This document shows, one piece after another, positions 34,414 to 47,000 of a stretch of DNA of 64,000 nucleotides (its first letter is position 1; each line of letters begins with the position of its first letter). The stretch lies in contig OY292277.1 of NCBI GenBank assembly GCA_958496175.1, positions 20,354,282 through 20,418,281 of the forward strand. The letters run 5' to 3'. This stretch comes from Sisyra terminalis. Taxonomy: Eukaryota; Arthropoda; Insecta; Neuroptera; Sisyridae. The position numbers and the translations under genes were made by a program. The notes under the pieces were generated by a model. The model had not been told where the DNA came from, ran no database searches, and saw only the letters and a program-made list of their open reading frames with translations.

Positions 34414-34620
34414 TTTTTAGGTCGGTTAATATCTGACAACGATGCATTTTCCACTTTATTTTTATTTTAATTCATGAATAAATCGATCTTTAATGAAAAT
34501 TTTGCCACAAAAGAGAAAACTGTACCATATTAGAATTGAATTAACAAAAAAAAAAATACGAATAGAATAAAAAAGAAAGTATAAAATGCCAGATTTGACT
34601 ATTCTAACAGTGACATGAGT
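34414..34620. mobile_element. Foldback MITE (copy F)
   Basis: Matches the family through AATATCTGACAACGATGCAT, AATAAATCGATC, AAATTTTGCCACAAAAGA and the right-hand TGCCAGATTTGACTATTCTA. Confidence 0.7.
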
Positions 34621-35415
34621 AAATACATTTATAAAGTTGTATTTTTGATGTTTTTGATGTTGCAACGAAATAAAAAGACTTAAATATACGCTATGAAATA
34701 GAATAGAATATGTGGAAACGTATAGAAGTCAATGATAAAAAATAAGTAACTGACGCGTAGCGTTTCGTAGCATGTCTGATCTCCGGCCTTTATCCTTTGT
34801 TATTATATGCATATCTGCTTTTCTATCACTTATGTTTCTTACAACCTTGTTAGAATGCAACCTATTATTAAAATAATCCAAAAAGTTATTAATGGCAATT
34901 TTAAATGCCTCTTTTAACAGTAAGGGGCTCTTGATCATTCATATATTTTTAAGTCATATAATCGGAAAAAATTCCAGGTTTTATTTTATTTTTTTTGTTT
35001 TTAGAAAAAGGGGCGCTGGTAATTTTGATGGGGGTTGGGAGATTACAGGGGAGAGATGGGAAAAATTAGTTCCGCTATCCCTAGCACCTACCGAATTGAA
35101 AGTGGTCACTTACGACTACTCGTCCGCCAGTTTGGTCGAAGATACCAATATTTATAATATCTTTACTATAAATCGAAAAAGTAACAATTCACGCATTTTG
35201 AATGAGATTTATTTTTTAAAAAATACAGTTTAATAACTATTTAAGTGTAAAAATTTGGAGCATAATAAATATTATAAAATTTGTGTTCTTTTTTTATTTT
35301 ATAAAAAGTACATTAAGGACTATTTGATATTGTTTTTTCTTGTGTTTTTTTTTTCTGGAATGTGAGGCCTTCCAAGGGACGGTGGAAAAATAAATATAGA
35401 ATTATAACAAAATGG

Positions 35416-38400
35416 TTACATAATTGCATCAGGTCCAGGGGGTTCAGACACTTGACATTGATGCAGTAACGCATGTTGGTAGGCCCTTCTCACTGCTTTT
35501 CGATCAGTGGGTTTTCGAGGTTCATTGACCTTAGCCAAATCTTTTTCCGAGTCTTCGCCAAGAATCTCCAACTTTTCCGGTGGCAACCACTGCCACGTGC
35601 GTTTAGCATCAAAAAATAAAACAAGGTACACAGGTTGTTGATGGTTTTTCACCAATGCTAAAACATCTTGGGGAGGAGCTGGAATTGGAACACCGTGATG
35701 AATGTAGCCTCGCGGCATATCTGGAGAAATTATCAATGCTGGATACCAAGGATATCCGCGACATTTTGCCCAGACGAGTTGTAAAGGCTTTAAGTTTGAT
35801 TCTTTTGCGTTTGATTTCGCCGTCGCCGCTTCGGTGTCGGAAGTGCTAGCTGAACGTTCCGTTTCCGAGAACGAACTGCAATTGAAAATCAAAAATTAAC
35901 TAATAATATTGCGTCATTTGAATCCCAGTGAGGGTTTTACAACACACAAACAACAACCCTTCCGCAAAAGGTTCTGAGAAAAAAAAAACGGTGAAACAAC
36001 TCACTGGAAATCAAAAATAAATATCTTTGGATAGATGTTTGTAGACATAAACATAATATAAGCAAAATAAAAATAAGGCCAGAAATTATAAAACCAAATA
36101 AAAACGCGATGAATTCGTCAAACATAAAATAAAAAGTTTACCTATCAGAACAAGACAAATAAGAATCAGAACAAGTGGAGCAACTTTTTGCGGAATCACT
36201 ATCCTCTTCATCCGAACCTTGATTTGCGCCTCGATAAACTCGAAAGCTGTCTGGAATTGAAGTTAATTTCTCAGCAGAACCAGGACCTTCACCATCGATT
36301 CCACGTCTTGGTCTCCCCACGCCACGCCTTCGCCTAATTTAAAGGACATTTTTTTTAAAATACCGTTTAAAATGTTACCTAATAAAATGATGCGACTCAA
36401 AACTCTTTTTTACTCAAAAATGATCAAAGTCAAAATCGCATTAAGTAGTGTTCACTCGAAGAAAACGGAGCTGTAACGGTTACAGATCAGAACAAAGACA
36501 AAACAGAACATTTATTTCATTTAATGTTCTGTTTTTGTATTGTTTCTTTCTGATTTACACAGTATAGCTTGAAATATATTGATATTTATTAAAATCAATT
36601 TATTGTGCAACCCCTAAGCAATGGATGGATATTTGAATCATTAAATTTCAAAAATAAATAAAATCTGAAATTATAAAAATGTATAGATTAAACTTCAATA
36701 TGTTTAATCGCCAGTTTAGTGAAGTGCTAAATTCTTATTTTAGTCACAATTTCTGAGTGATTCAAAAGTTCATTTTTAAGCCGCATCACAAAAAAAAAGC
36801 CATACTTCAAATTTGTCGTTTCAACTTTAGCCGGTGAAGTGGGCTTTTTTAAGGCAGCTTGGGCTTTTCTTGTAAATAAAACAGCAGTTCTTCTATTTAC
36901 TCCTGAAGGCGAGCCACTATTCATTGGAGGAATAGATAACGATTTCTCTGGAGTACAAGGCACTTCTCCGTCCGATTGTGACGTATCCGAAGTTAATTTA
37001 ATTTTTTTGGTTTTCGCCAATTCGGTTCTAATGATACGAACTCGTTTGGCTCGTGTAGAATTATGCTTGATTGAAAGCGCTTTTTTCAATAAATCTTCCA
37101 GTTTCTTTATATATTTGGAATCTTTGGTTTGTTGAGCAAATAGCTCATCTATTTCACGATCGACTTCAGTTTTCAAATCTTCCTCTACTTTTGGAGTGAC
37201 TACGGCTTTCATGTTTGGTTTTTCAATTTTATCATCCGGTAGTAAGCCGGAGTCCTGGAATTCCTTACGAGCTTGAGCAAATAAGGCGTTCCCTGCATCA
37301 CGCATTTTTATTCCAGCCCTTAAAAAGAAAATTTAATTAGTGTGAAATAGAAAATTAAAAGGGCAGTGATGTAAAAAGGGTAATTTTTTTCCAAATTTCG
37401 GTTTTTTTAGATTTGAAGTGTATGATGAAAACAATAAAAAACAGTTTTCCATTCTCTATGAAGTCATTAACAATAAAAAAACAAAATCCAATTAAAAGGT
37501 AAGAATTTTTTTTTGAACTGTTTTGTCCGTAATAACGTAGTAAATGTAGAATAGACTAGAGTGGACTGACTTTTACTGATCTTAATCTCTATTTTTTAAA
37601 CTTTAAATTTGAATTCGCTTTAATGTTAAAAAAATCGAAATTGGAATTAAATTGCTGCTTTTACATCTCTATGCCATTTGAGAAAAAAATATTACTTGTA
37701 AAAGACAGTGTCTTTACTGTTGTAAGCTAAACAATTCGCTATCATCAGCTCAAAATCTTTCTCCATTTCATCTAAAGTTGGATACATTTCTTTGTCTAAC
37801 TTTTCTCGCATTGTACTTAAATCCATTGGCTGCGTAACGACCGAACTGTAATCAGGCACTTCTTCTGGATCGACCGGTTCCAGGAATATCTCTCGATCGT
37901 CTTTCGATGCGATCAAATCTAATAGTCGGGCCATACTTGCCTCCATTGGTTTCAATTCCACCATCATACACCGCTCAGTTTGTTTAATCAATTCCAATTT
38001 TAGTTTCTCGCGTTTGCGAACCAATTCGCAAAGCAAACGAGCCCTTTCCAAATCTTGACGCAAACATTGCCAGTATTTTAACTGACGACAAAGCTCAACC
38101 GTGTCGACTTGTGCCTGCGTCACAGAATTGGCATCCCGATTACTTCCTTGAGCTGATGATTGTAAACGGCGCAAAAGAGGGACTCCGTTACGAAATTGTC
38201 GTTTTAAGGTCCAATACGCAATGAGACGTTGGATGAACTGAGGCTTTTTTGCTAGGCTCACAAGAGAGCCTATTTCCTGGATGCGTTCTGGAGGAATTGT
38301 AGGGATTAGAATAACAGGTGCGGAAGTCCGCTTTTTGGCTAAAACTTTTCGAGCTTGTTTCATGCGTTGCCTAGAATCTTCTCGTCCACCTAGAAAATAA

Positions 38401-41400
38401 AAACAAACCTATAGACTAAAACTTGATTTGTATCATAATTATTTAGGAAGCAAAAGCAGAGCCAGAGTCAGATTTATAGCCTAGGCTGAGTAGACTGCCG
38501 CCTAAAGGATTCCACCAGTTTGCCTCCCTTTTACTCATTTACTCTTGAAAATGATGAAATTGTACAATATTTGAATCTAAATAAAATTTAAAATATGAAT
38601 ACTATAATAATCACCACTACGAGAATTAAAGAGCATTTTTAGAAGTATTTATTGATTAGAAAATCGGAACTCCAGAAGTTGTTGTTCAAGTTTTATGGAA
38701 TTTGCGGAGTGTAGGATTATAAGAAGCGGAAACGTGGAGTCAAAGAAATTAAGAAAGGAAATATCAGGAGAGCTTTTAAATGTAATGCTGGAAATGAATT
38801 GAGAAAACGAATTCCAAGTATGGAAGTATTGAGAAAAGTTAACGCAGAGAGAATTATCAACGATGTAATGGAAAGAAAAAAAGCTCATTTAAAGAAAAAG
38901 CATTCATACTTGATGTAAACAGAAAACTGGAAACGTCTAAGTAAAAAGAAGAAAATGGATTGAAATACTATATTATTACAAAAAGGAATGTACTACCCCG
39001 ATTTAAAGAATCCCAAAAACGATATAAGACGTTGGAGTATTCAATCATACAGGAAACTAAATCTACCCGGCGGGTAGAAACCAGAAAAAAAAATCAATAA
39101 TTTTTGCCCATTCCTTTCTTGAGAAATTCTGGCTTTGACCACTCGTAAAGCCTATAGGAACTCACAGTATTAAATACGGCCCTGGCCAGAACATAATTTA
39201 GAAAATGTATACAATGAGTCAAAATCAGGTTTTTTTAACTGTTATTTACCGTCGCTTTATAATTACTAAGGTCTTTTAACGACTAGGGTTGATTAAATTC
39301 GTTATCGAAAAATATTGAAAATTTGCACTATACGTGGATCGAACCCACTACCTACTGGTTTTGGAGTGGTCACCTAGACCACTCGGCTACCAGTAAGCTA
39401 AAATTAGGTATTGCAATTTATTTTAACATATTGCATAATGTACCACACATTGACCCATGACAACTGTTGATTTAAAACAAATTATGTGAATTATTTTACT
39501 TTTAGGAATCCGTAAAACTGAACAGAATTGTTAATGGATAAATAAAACTAACAAGTTAAGGCTAACTAATCTTAGTTCAAGTTTTCTTAAGTTCTGTTTC
39601 GAATAGTAACACATTTTTGGCAATTAAGCACATTGAAATTATATTCAAGTTGGAAACATTTTGGATAGCATTTGGTTCAAGTTCCTTGTTTGTATTTAGA
39701 TAATATTAACAAAAAGAAGTGTTCGACCAAAAAACAAGTTTTGGCATAGTTTCGGTTTCGGCTGTCCGAAACTGAATTCATGAGATGAAAATGTTAAGAA
39801 ATTATTGTGTCTCACTTGTGATATTTAATTCTTCAATTATTATTAGTTCATTAAAATTATTTTAACATTTTTTTTTCCAATTCGAGAGAAAACTGATCAA
39901 AGTTTAATTGTTTTGTTTTTGGTAAAAAGTAAATTTGTTTTGAAACGTTTTCTAATTATTTGATGTTATTCGTAACTAATATTAAAAAGAAATATTAGGT
40001 GATTTTCTTTTAAATCAATCCCTTATTGCAGCGCAAATAATTTATTTGAAATAAGAAGTGATTAAAATATGTTATGTTCATGATTAGCTTAAATATTTAT
40101 AAAGACCAACTGAATAATAAATACCAATAGGATTTAAAAGTAAAGACTGGCTATTATTAATTATGATTATTAATTATGAATTATGATTAACTTTTTTTTT
40201 CCTACGAAAACATGACCTTATATGGAAGTTTCGGTTTCGGCCGAAACTGAGACTGATGCCGAAATTCGGTTTCGGCCGTAAAAAGTAGTTTCGGTCGGAC
40301 ACTAACAAAAAGCATACTTACTGTCGGTTGGAGTATGGGAATCACAAAAGGCTGTTTTTTGAACTAAAACTGGAGGCTGAGTATCTGAAGCGTTGTCGTT
40401 ACGTACTGTGTCCATCTTCATAAAGAGTCCAGCTTGTTGGGCACATGTTACATGAAAAGCCGCATAACAGTTGGTTTTATGGCACTGAATGCAAGCTCCA
40501 ACCCCACGTTGTTTACAAACATAACACGTCAACTTCCATCGAGCTGCAGGAATCGTCTCAATCGAATCAATCGGTTCTAAGAATACTGTATTAGCAAACC
40601 GAACTTCAGGTATCCACAAAGCACAAACGACATGTGCCCATTGTCCTCGATCGGTTTGTTTGAATGCACCGCCATGATTTGGACACAAAACACAGTCCAC
40701 CGCACGACTTGGCGATTGCAAACATCTTCTACAAAGCCATTGTCCCTCGGGAATATAAGGAACTCCATAACAATCCTGATGCACCGCTAAATTACACATG
40801 TCACAGAACAATATAACATTTGTATTTTGGCATTCTCCGTCCATACAAATACAACACACGGCATCATCGTCGACAACCGCACCACTGGTTTGTCCGTTGG
40901 CAGCAGCTTGAAAATACGATTCTTTCTCCAACCGATCCATAAGGAGTTCTAAAGTGTCAACTGAAACGGGATTTGTGCCTTGAGCCTCTCGTTTTTCATT
41001 CATTATCGCTAACCAAGCTGTGTCTTCCTCATCGACATCATATTCAACTTCGCCATCTAGTTCTTCAGCAGATTTCTCAATAAAACGAATGTAGGCATTT
41101 GGTCGCGGTGGTGCATCACAAATATTATAGTCTGGGAGTTCTTTAAAAGATGGTTCAGGTAGCTTGGTGAGAGATTCTTGAGTGGTTACTGCGGCTTCAG
41201 GGTATATGGTCGGTGGTGGGCCTTCCCAGTCTTCCAGAGAAATGAGCGGCAATTCGTCAGTGATGTTGACTCGAATCGCTTTACCATCGGCTTCAAATTG
41301 TACCATTTTTTGAGCTTCGGCATAAGTGAGGGCTTCCCGCACGGGACTTACAAGATCGGACGTTGGAACGGCAGGCCGGGTGCGGCCTTTCTTGTGGCGT

Positions 41401-41582
41401 GGAGTTATAACAGTAGGAGTTTGAGGTTGCGGATTGTCGTGGTCATAGTTTTGAAGATGGTAATGTAATCCACATGTTGATCTGTAAGTGCGATCGCATT
41501 TTTCAATAGGACATTGGTACGGTGGCGCGCGATCACTACGTAGTTTTTTACAAAATTCAGATATATCAAAGTCTAATCCCAT
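35416..41582 (-). CDS. Br140: Bromodomain-PHD finger protein (BRPF/Br140)
   Basis: Scaffold of the MOZ/ENOK-type histone H3 acetyltransferase complex. Minus-strand exons 41582-40322, 38389-37696, 37318-36806, 36333-36142 and 35875-35416 join in phase to 1039 residues. Order: an N-terminal C2H2 finger (CPIEKC to H, residues 24-46), an EPL1-like enhancer-of-polycomb segment (about 80-230), a PHD finger (243-290, [18 protein letters not shown]), a zinc knuckle and extended PHD (about 297-415), a basic helix region ([11 protein letters not shown]), a bromodomain (about 560-665, with [12 protein letters not shown] and [13 protein letters not shown]), a Ser/Lys-rich linker, and a C-terminal PWWP domain from about 916 ([16 protein letters not shown]). 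The domain order and spacing are those of BRPF proteins, so the product should read H3 and nucleosomal DNA. A hAT MITE starts 17 bases beyond the first exon's donor. Confidence 0.95.
39241..39400 (-). repeat. tRNA-derived SINE copy
   Basis: Minus-strand copy with B box GGATCGAACCC and a head reading ACTGGTAGCCGAGTGG on the minus strand. In Br140 intron 1. Confidence 0.78.
39717..40304. mobile_element. hAT MITE next to the Br140 splice donor
   Basis: Ends AAGTGTTCGACC and GGTCGGACACTA, flanked by a perfect 8-bp duplication ACAAAAAG (39709-39716 and 40305-40312). Related to the full-length copy at 61733. The exon 1 border of Br140 is at 40322 and its donor GTAAGT at 40321-40316, so the insertion is just inside the intron. 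Confidence 0.8.
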
Positions 41583-44038
41583 TTTAATGATTCACAATAT
41601 TCACTAACACGTTACTTAAAATTATATTTGTGTTCGCAAAATTAATGCACGCATTGCTTAATGTACGAATTTATTGATTTTTTGTATGTTTATAACCTTT
41701 ATAACGTAAAAATTCTATCATACTTATGCGCCTTTTGCTTTTCCCATAAGTACACAAACTAGTAAAGATTCAAACCAAAATTATGTCAACGAGATAAATG
41801 AGATAAATTACCAACAGTTAACTAAAGGGGGGAAATTTAAGGTCAATGTTAAAAATTGAGGCGATTAAAACCATTAAAACGCTTAAATCGATGGCCCTTA
41901 TACAAAATACAATTTTTTTTAAAATCATTAATATTGGATTTTAGATACGAATTGCCTAAATAATAAAGTTTATAAGAAAAGAGAATGTTATTGTTTAACT
42001 GTTTGTTGTTGTTATTATTATCTATGAATTTATTAGTATAAAAAGACAATCTTAATACTTAGCAATATAATGTCCGATAGAAAATAGTTGTTACAACCAA
42101 AACTTCTTTTAAAACAATTTTCAAAATTCGCTTCTTTCCCGAACTTAGGGGGACATCCATTAATTACGTGAGACGATTAGGGGGGAGAGAAAATCTCTTA
42201 CACTCTCATGTGGGGTACAGGATGGCCTCACAAATATCACATATTTTTTTTTAAAATTGTTCTTTTAAATAAATCTAATGAAATAGAAATACAGATTAAC
42301 TCATTTACTTTGGAAGTACGTATTTTAAAAAATCTCATGTAATATTGGCGGAGGCGGTCGAGCAAAACCTCAAGAAATCTAACCAAGGGGGGAGGGCAGG
42401 TCGAAATATAGCTAAAAATTGTCTCACGTAATTAATGGATGCCCCCTTATTTATAAAAAAAAATCTCTTCTAGAGATCAATCAATTTTGTGGAAAAAATC
42501 GTGAACTAAAGTCTAATAACGTTATGATTTTTTTATCTATACTCTATTGAACTTATTATTCAATGTTCAGATTCTTCAGAAAATATGCTTATAGAATTTT
42601 TCGTCAAATTTCCTGGCTTTTCTCTTTACCAGTGGCAATATTGGTTCGTGACTTTCCATAAGCTTCCTGAAAGTTTTTCGAAAATCATCTTATTTTAAGC
42701 CAACTATTGTTTTCTTTGTTAGTTTTTATTTAATTTTTATGCTTACTATACAAAATATATACAAACACAAAAATAAGATAAAAATATCTTCAAGTTTTTT
42801 ATATTAATGTAAGTAGTACACTTGTAGTGTACTAAAGAATGATTTTATTTGATTTAAAAAGGAAAAACAGCAAGATACAGAAAGCAAGAAAAATTAAACT
42901 TATCATTTCCTTTTTTATTAACTCATATCTTATTTGAAATGTTTTGGCAAATTTGTCAATTTAAAATATGATTTTCATTTGAAATTAAAAAAAATACTAC
43001 TAAAAACAGTATTAGAATGCGCTCCGTTTCTGGGAAAAAAGCCGGAACATCGTCCCCTTCCATTGCCCTTTTACCTTTTTTCCATTTACCCAGTGAAAAT
43101 CCCTAATTTTTCAAAGTTTTCTAACCGCTGAATCTCCTACAATTTTTTGGTATTCAAATGTTATTTTTTTGTATATTTTATGCAATTGCAAACATGGTAC
43201 TAAAAATAAAAAGAAATAAAAAGGGCAATCCATTTATCGTTGAAATAAAGGCCTAATAAAGAAACTTACACAACTCTGAATTTATAGGATACTATTATAT
43301 TGAGGGCTTCCGGAGGCCGCATGAATGCTTATAAACGTAGTTTTCGTAAACTTTCTACCGAAAGTTCGATGGGAAACTAATTAATAGTTGTGCTAGTTAA
43401 TTAGTGGCTTTTAATGTGTATTTTACTTAATGACGAGGATTAATAAATTATAAGAGAATGATTACTTATGCCCATTATGTAAAAATAAACATTTTTATGC
43501 AGTTTTTCAGAACACTAGGCAATTTGCGTATAGGTATTGTTGCACGTAGTTAAGTACGAACAATAGAGGAGACAGTTGCCCCTTAGATCAAGTGTTGAAT
43601 AAACTGGAAATAGGATAATTCTGTAATATTAAGTAAAAAAATATTTTTTTTTGTTCAAAACGTTTTTTTTTAGTCCTTGGCTAAAATTCTGGCTCCACTC
43701 CTGCTCTAGGTAAATGCTGAAAAAAGAATCGTCTCAAATTTTAAATAAACTTTTATTACTTTGAATACCTGTGAAGAAAAAAATCGATAAATCGAAAATA
43801 AAGTGAATAATTTTATATTTTAGCAGAAAATAAATATTTTCGTTGTTGTAGATAATGTTTGAAGATTATTCTGTGAGACCAAAAAAAAAAAAGGTTTAAA
43901 TAACATTGGGTTTAGGTATTTATGCGATTTATATATATTTTATTAATATATATTATATATAAAAAGAATACACATCAAAGTAAAATAGATGTCGTAAAAT
44001 GAAAATTTTTATATTTACAATTTCAATTTTATATACAA
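41583..44038. other. Intergenic between Br140 and Kdm2
   Basis: Should hold the Br140 promoter and leader (upstream of 41582 on the minus strand) and the 3' region of Kdm2. It contains a MITE at 42148-42446 and an AT-repeat run near 43925-43965. No gene could be supported. Confidence 0.55.
42148..42446. mobile_element. MITE with GGGGGACATCCATTAATTAC ends
   Basis: Ends GGGGGACATCCATTAATTAC and GTAATTAATGGATGCCCCC are inverted and flanked by TTA on both sides. Short relative of the element in Ufl1 intron 2. Confidence 0.75.
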
Positions 44039-47000
44039 TTATTTAACTTTTTTCTCTTCCACCAATTTCACATCTTTCACGGTCAAATTGTGGGGTGATT
44101 TCACAGCGAATTTGATCACGGCTTGGGTGGTAACTTGTGGCACATGCCTTAAATCTAAACGTTTTAAATTTGCACATTTGGTCAAATGATCCAGACTTGT
44201 TTCGGTTATTAATTTACAATGACTTAGATCAAGATTATTTAAAGTATTTATAGAGCTGAGTTGGGCAACGCCAGCGTCTGAAATACGCACACAGGACGAT
44301 AGTATGAGTTGCTTTACTTGAGGCAAATACTGGGCTACGTAACGGAGTGCCACATCGGAAATGTCAGTACCAGAGAGATTTAGTAGGCGAAGATTTTTCA
44401 ACTTTGACGAACTGTCGGTTAAGCCTGGTCGCGAATCGGATGGTGGACTTAAAATATCACGTAAAGCACCATCGTTTAAACCTGTAACGTGGCTCAAGTC
44501 AAGAATTTGTAATGGAGGACATACACATGTCCGAAGAGCCAAGGCTGTTTGGACTGCGATTCCTTGTAAATGCAACTCGCGAAGTCCCGGTAAATGGCTG
44601 AGAAGCCAAGCTAATTGGCGACGCACTGTCTGAGACCAGTCTAATACTAGTTTTTGGGGTTGTCGTCGGGCGATTCCACGTAACATTGCTGCCGTCATGC
44701 GAATGGGACCATTAAAACTCATTGTTTTCCATAAAATAGGTTCAATTGTTAGTTTCGACCACGTTTTACAAACCAAAGCGCAAGTGAACAATTCACTGGG
44801 TGTTAAGTGTTTAAAAACATTTAAGAGAACACGTTTATCGTAGATGAGATGATGTCCTGTTAAATGTTGAGAAGGTAGAGGCATAGCCGCTGGACGTACT
44901 ACACACATTGGTTTTCGCAACACTTTTGTTGAATTAGCTGCAAGTTGGTGTGCTAGCTGAGTGCGGGCTGCATGCTTTGCAGGGGCTTCGGGAATTTCTT
45001 CACTTCGCCGTCTTTTTAAGGGTGGTGGTGATTGCAAGGGATGTATGATTTGCGACACTGGCGGGGGCAGAGGTGGTGAATGATAAGTATCGTTATTATT
45101 AGAAGGCGCTAATGATTGTGCCCCAGTTTCTCCATCCGAGTCCATTTCAATCATCATACTTGCATCGGAGCTAATTGACATCCGTCGAATATCGGTGGAT
45201 TTTTGTCTCGCACGAAAATGACGAGGCTAAAAAATATAAAATTTAATATACCTTTAAAAAAATGGGAAATGAAATTACCTTATAATCGGTGTTTTTGCCG
45301 GCTTTACAACAAGGAGGACATTCCCAGCTGTTAGGCATATCTTCATTCACAACTCCTGTAATTCCTGGACAAAGTCTTTGTACACAAGTAGGATGTGCTA
45401 TTTCGTAGCATACCGAGCATTCCATCAACGAGCTAGGACCGTCGTTTCGCGATCCAGGAGCTCCTTTTTGCAAGGGAACAACAGGTGTTTGACCCCAACC
45501 GTCTAAAGCACAAAACTTACAAGCTGCCGTTACCGGCAACATGGGTTGCAAACATTGTCGCATATTGCACGTTTGCTTTGCTCGTCCTGGTCCTCCAAAT
45601 TTCACCATATCTAAACAAAAACTACATTCGCCACAGTCGTTTCGTTTGCATGCCTCACATTTTTTGCAACGTGTTCGTCGTCTTCGCGGACCACCGCTGC
45701 CTTTTTCGTGGCTACTGCTCTGATGATGGTTTCCACTGCTCGAATTCGGTGGACTAATTTTGTGTGATACTGACGAAGAAATTGAACTGGTCGGTGTACG
45801 GTTTATGAAATTTCTTTGTAATGGAACGCGTAAGGAATTTTTATCGTCGGGAGCTGAAATTGAAAATGAGTGTTTTATAATTTCAATATGGAAATTTATT
45901 TGCTTATTTTGGATTTCTTTATAACAAGCCATAACTATAAACGTGTAAAACAACATAAAATGATGCTTGAAAAGTTAAAAGTCCATTTCTAGATCGTTAC
46001 TTTTACTATCCTATTAATATGGATGAGCAAATATTTATTAAATGTAAAAAGTTTTAAAGGAATGAAATTATGAATTTTTGTCGTTTTCAATTTTCATTTA
46101 TTACGTATAATAATTTTTCTCTTATCCTTCAGTTTAACTAGGCAATAACATATATAAAACAATTTCGTAGAAACATAAAGATTTAATGGATACAATCGAA
46201 CCGTACCTACAGTATTGTAGGTAGAGCTAATGTTATGACCGTCATTTAAAGAAGAGGAAGTATGTAAGGATTTTAAATTCTTAAATATAAACAATAAAAA
46301 TTAAATATATTAATTAATTAAAGTATGAGAGATTGAATTTTTATAATCATAATTATAGAAGGATTTGGATACTTCTCCTTCCAAATACGCGGTTTATAAA
46401 TGGTTCTTTATAGTATTAATATTTGTTTTAAGATCATCAAGAGCTGTCCTACGATATAAACTGTATTAACAAGGGTGGAAACGAAAGTGAAAGAACTGAT
46501 AAAAATTACGAAATGATTAATAAAATTAGTATATTTTTACGTCAATAATTAAACAATTAAATGTTACTCCCAGTGATTACAACCCTAAGGTTGCAGGTTT
46601 ATGCATATTGCATAATTGTTTCGTAACTTTTGCCAGTTTTAATCCACTTTCTTTCGCTATTGCGATTTTCGTTTTAGAAAGGGGTGTAGAATGTTAATAA
46701 ATCTATAGAATTTTACCCCATTTTTATCCGTTTTTTTTAAATTTAAAACTATTTCAATACATCATAGTGATTACCAATATGATACCTAATATTTTTTTAT
46801 TTTTTTTTTGTATTCGTTTAGATTTTATACGAATTTTTCAAGATGTTCCATTTGGAACACTGATACACTCTAAACTTTTATTGCGTCATGCATAATGGAA
46901 TGGGGGTAAAATTTCTAAATGTTCCAATATTGGAACACTGGGCAAAAACGGGTTAATGTTTTAGAATGGTTTTGGTTTTTAACTAATTTTAAAGTTCTAG

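Larger units (their letters stand above)
33352..35415. other. Intergenic between Ranbp1 and Br140
   Basis: No supported gene. Contains a truncated SINE (33903-33998), a fragment of the 2650 MITE family (34063-34140) and a foldback MITE (34414-34620). An open frame at about 34892-35233 (plus) has no recognised similarity and lacks conserved motifs. Confidence 0.55.
38390..40321. other. Br140 intron 1, repeat-bearing
   Basis: Contains a SINE (39241-39400), a hAT MITE (39717-40304) and a stretch at 38640-39090 that weakly resembles 9840-10170. No coding exon is needed here, since the flanking exons join in phase. Confidence 0.6.

Noticed and set aside
34892..35233. 113-codon open frame between Ranbp1 and Br140
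   Set aside because: Low-complexity hydrophobic start, no recognised similarity and a non-coding look; kept only as a note in the intergenic entry.
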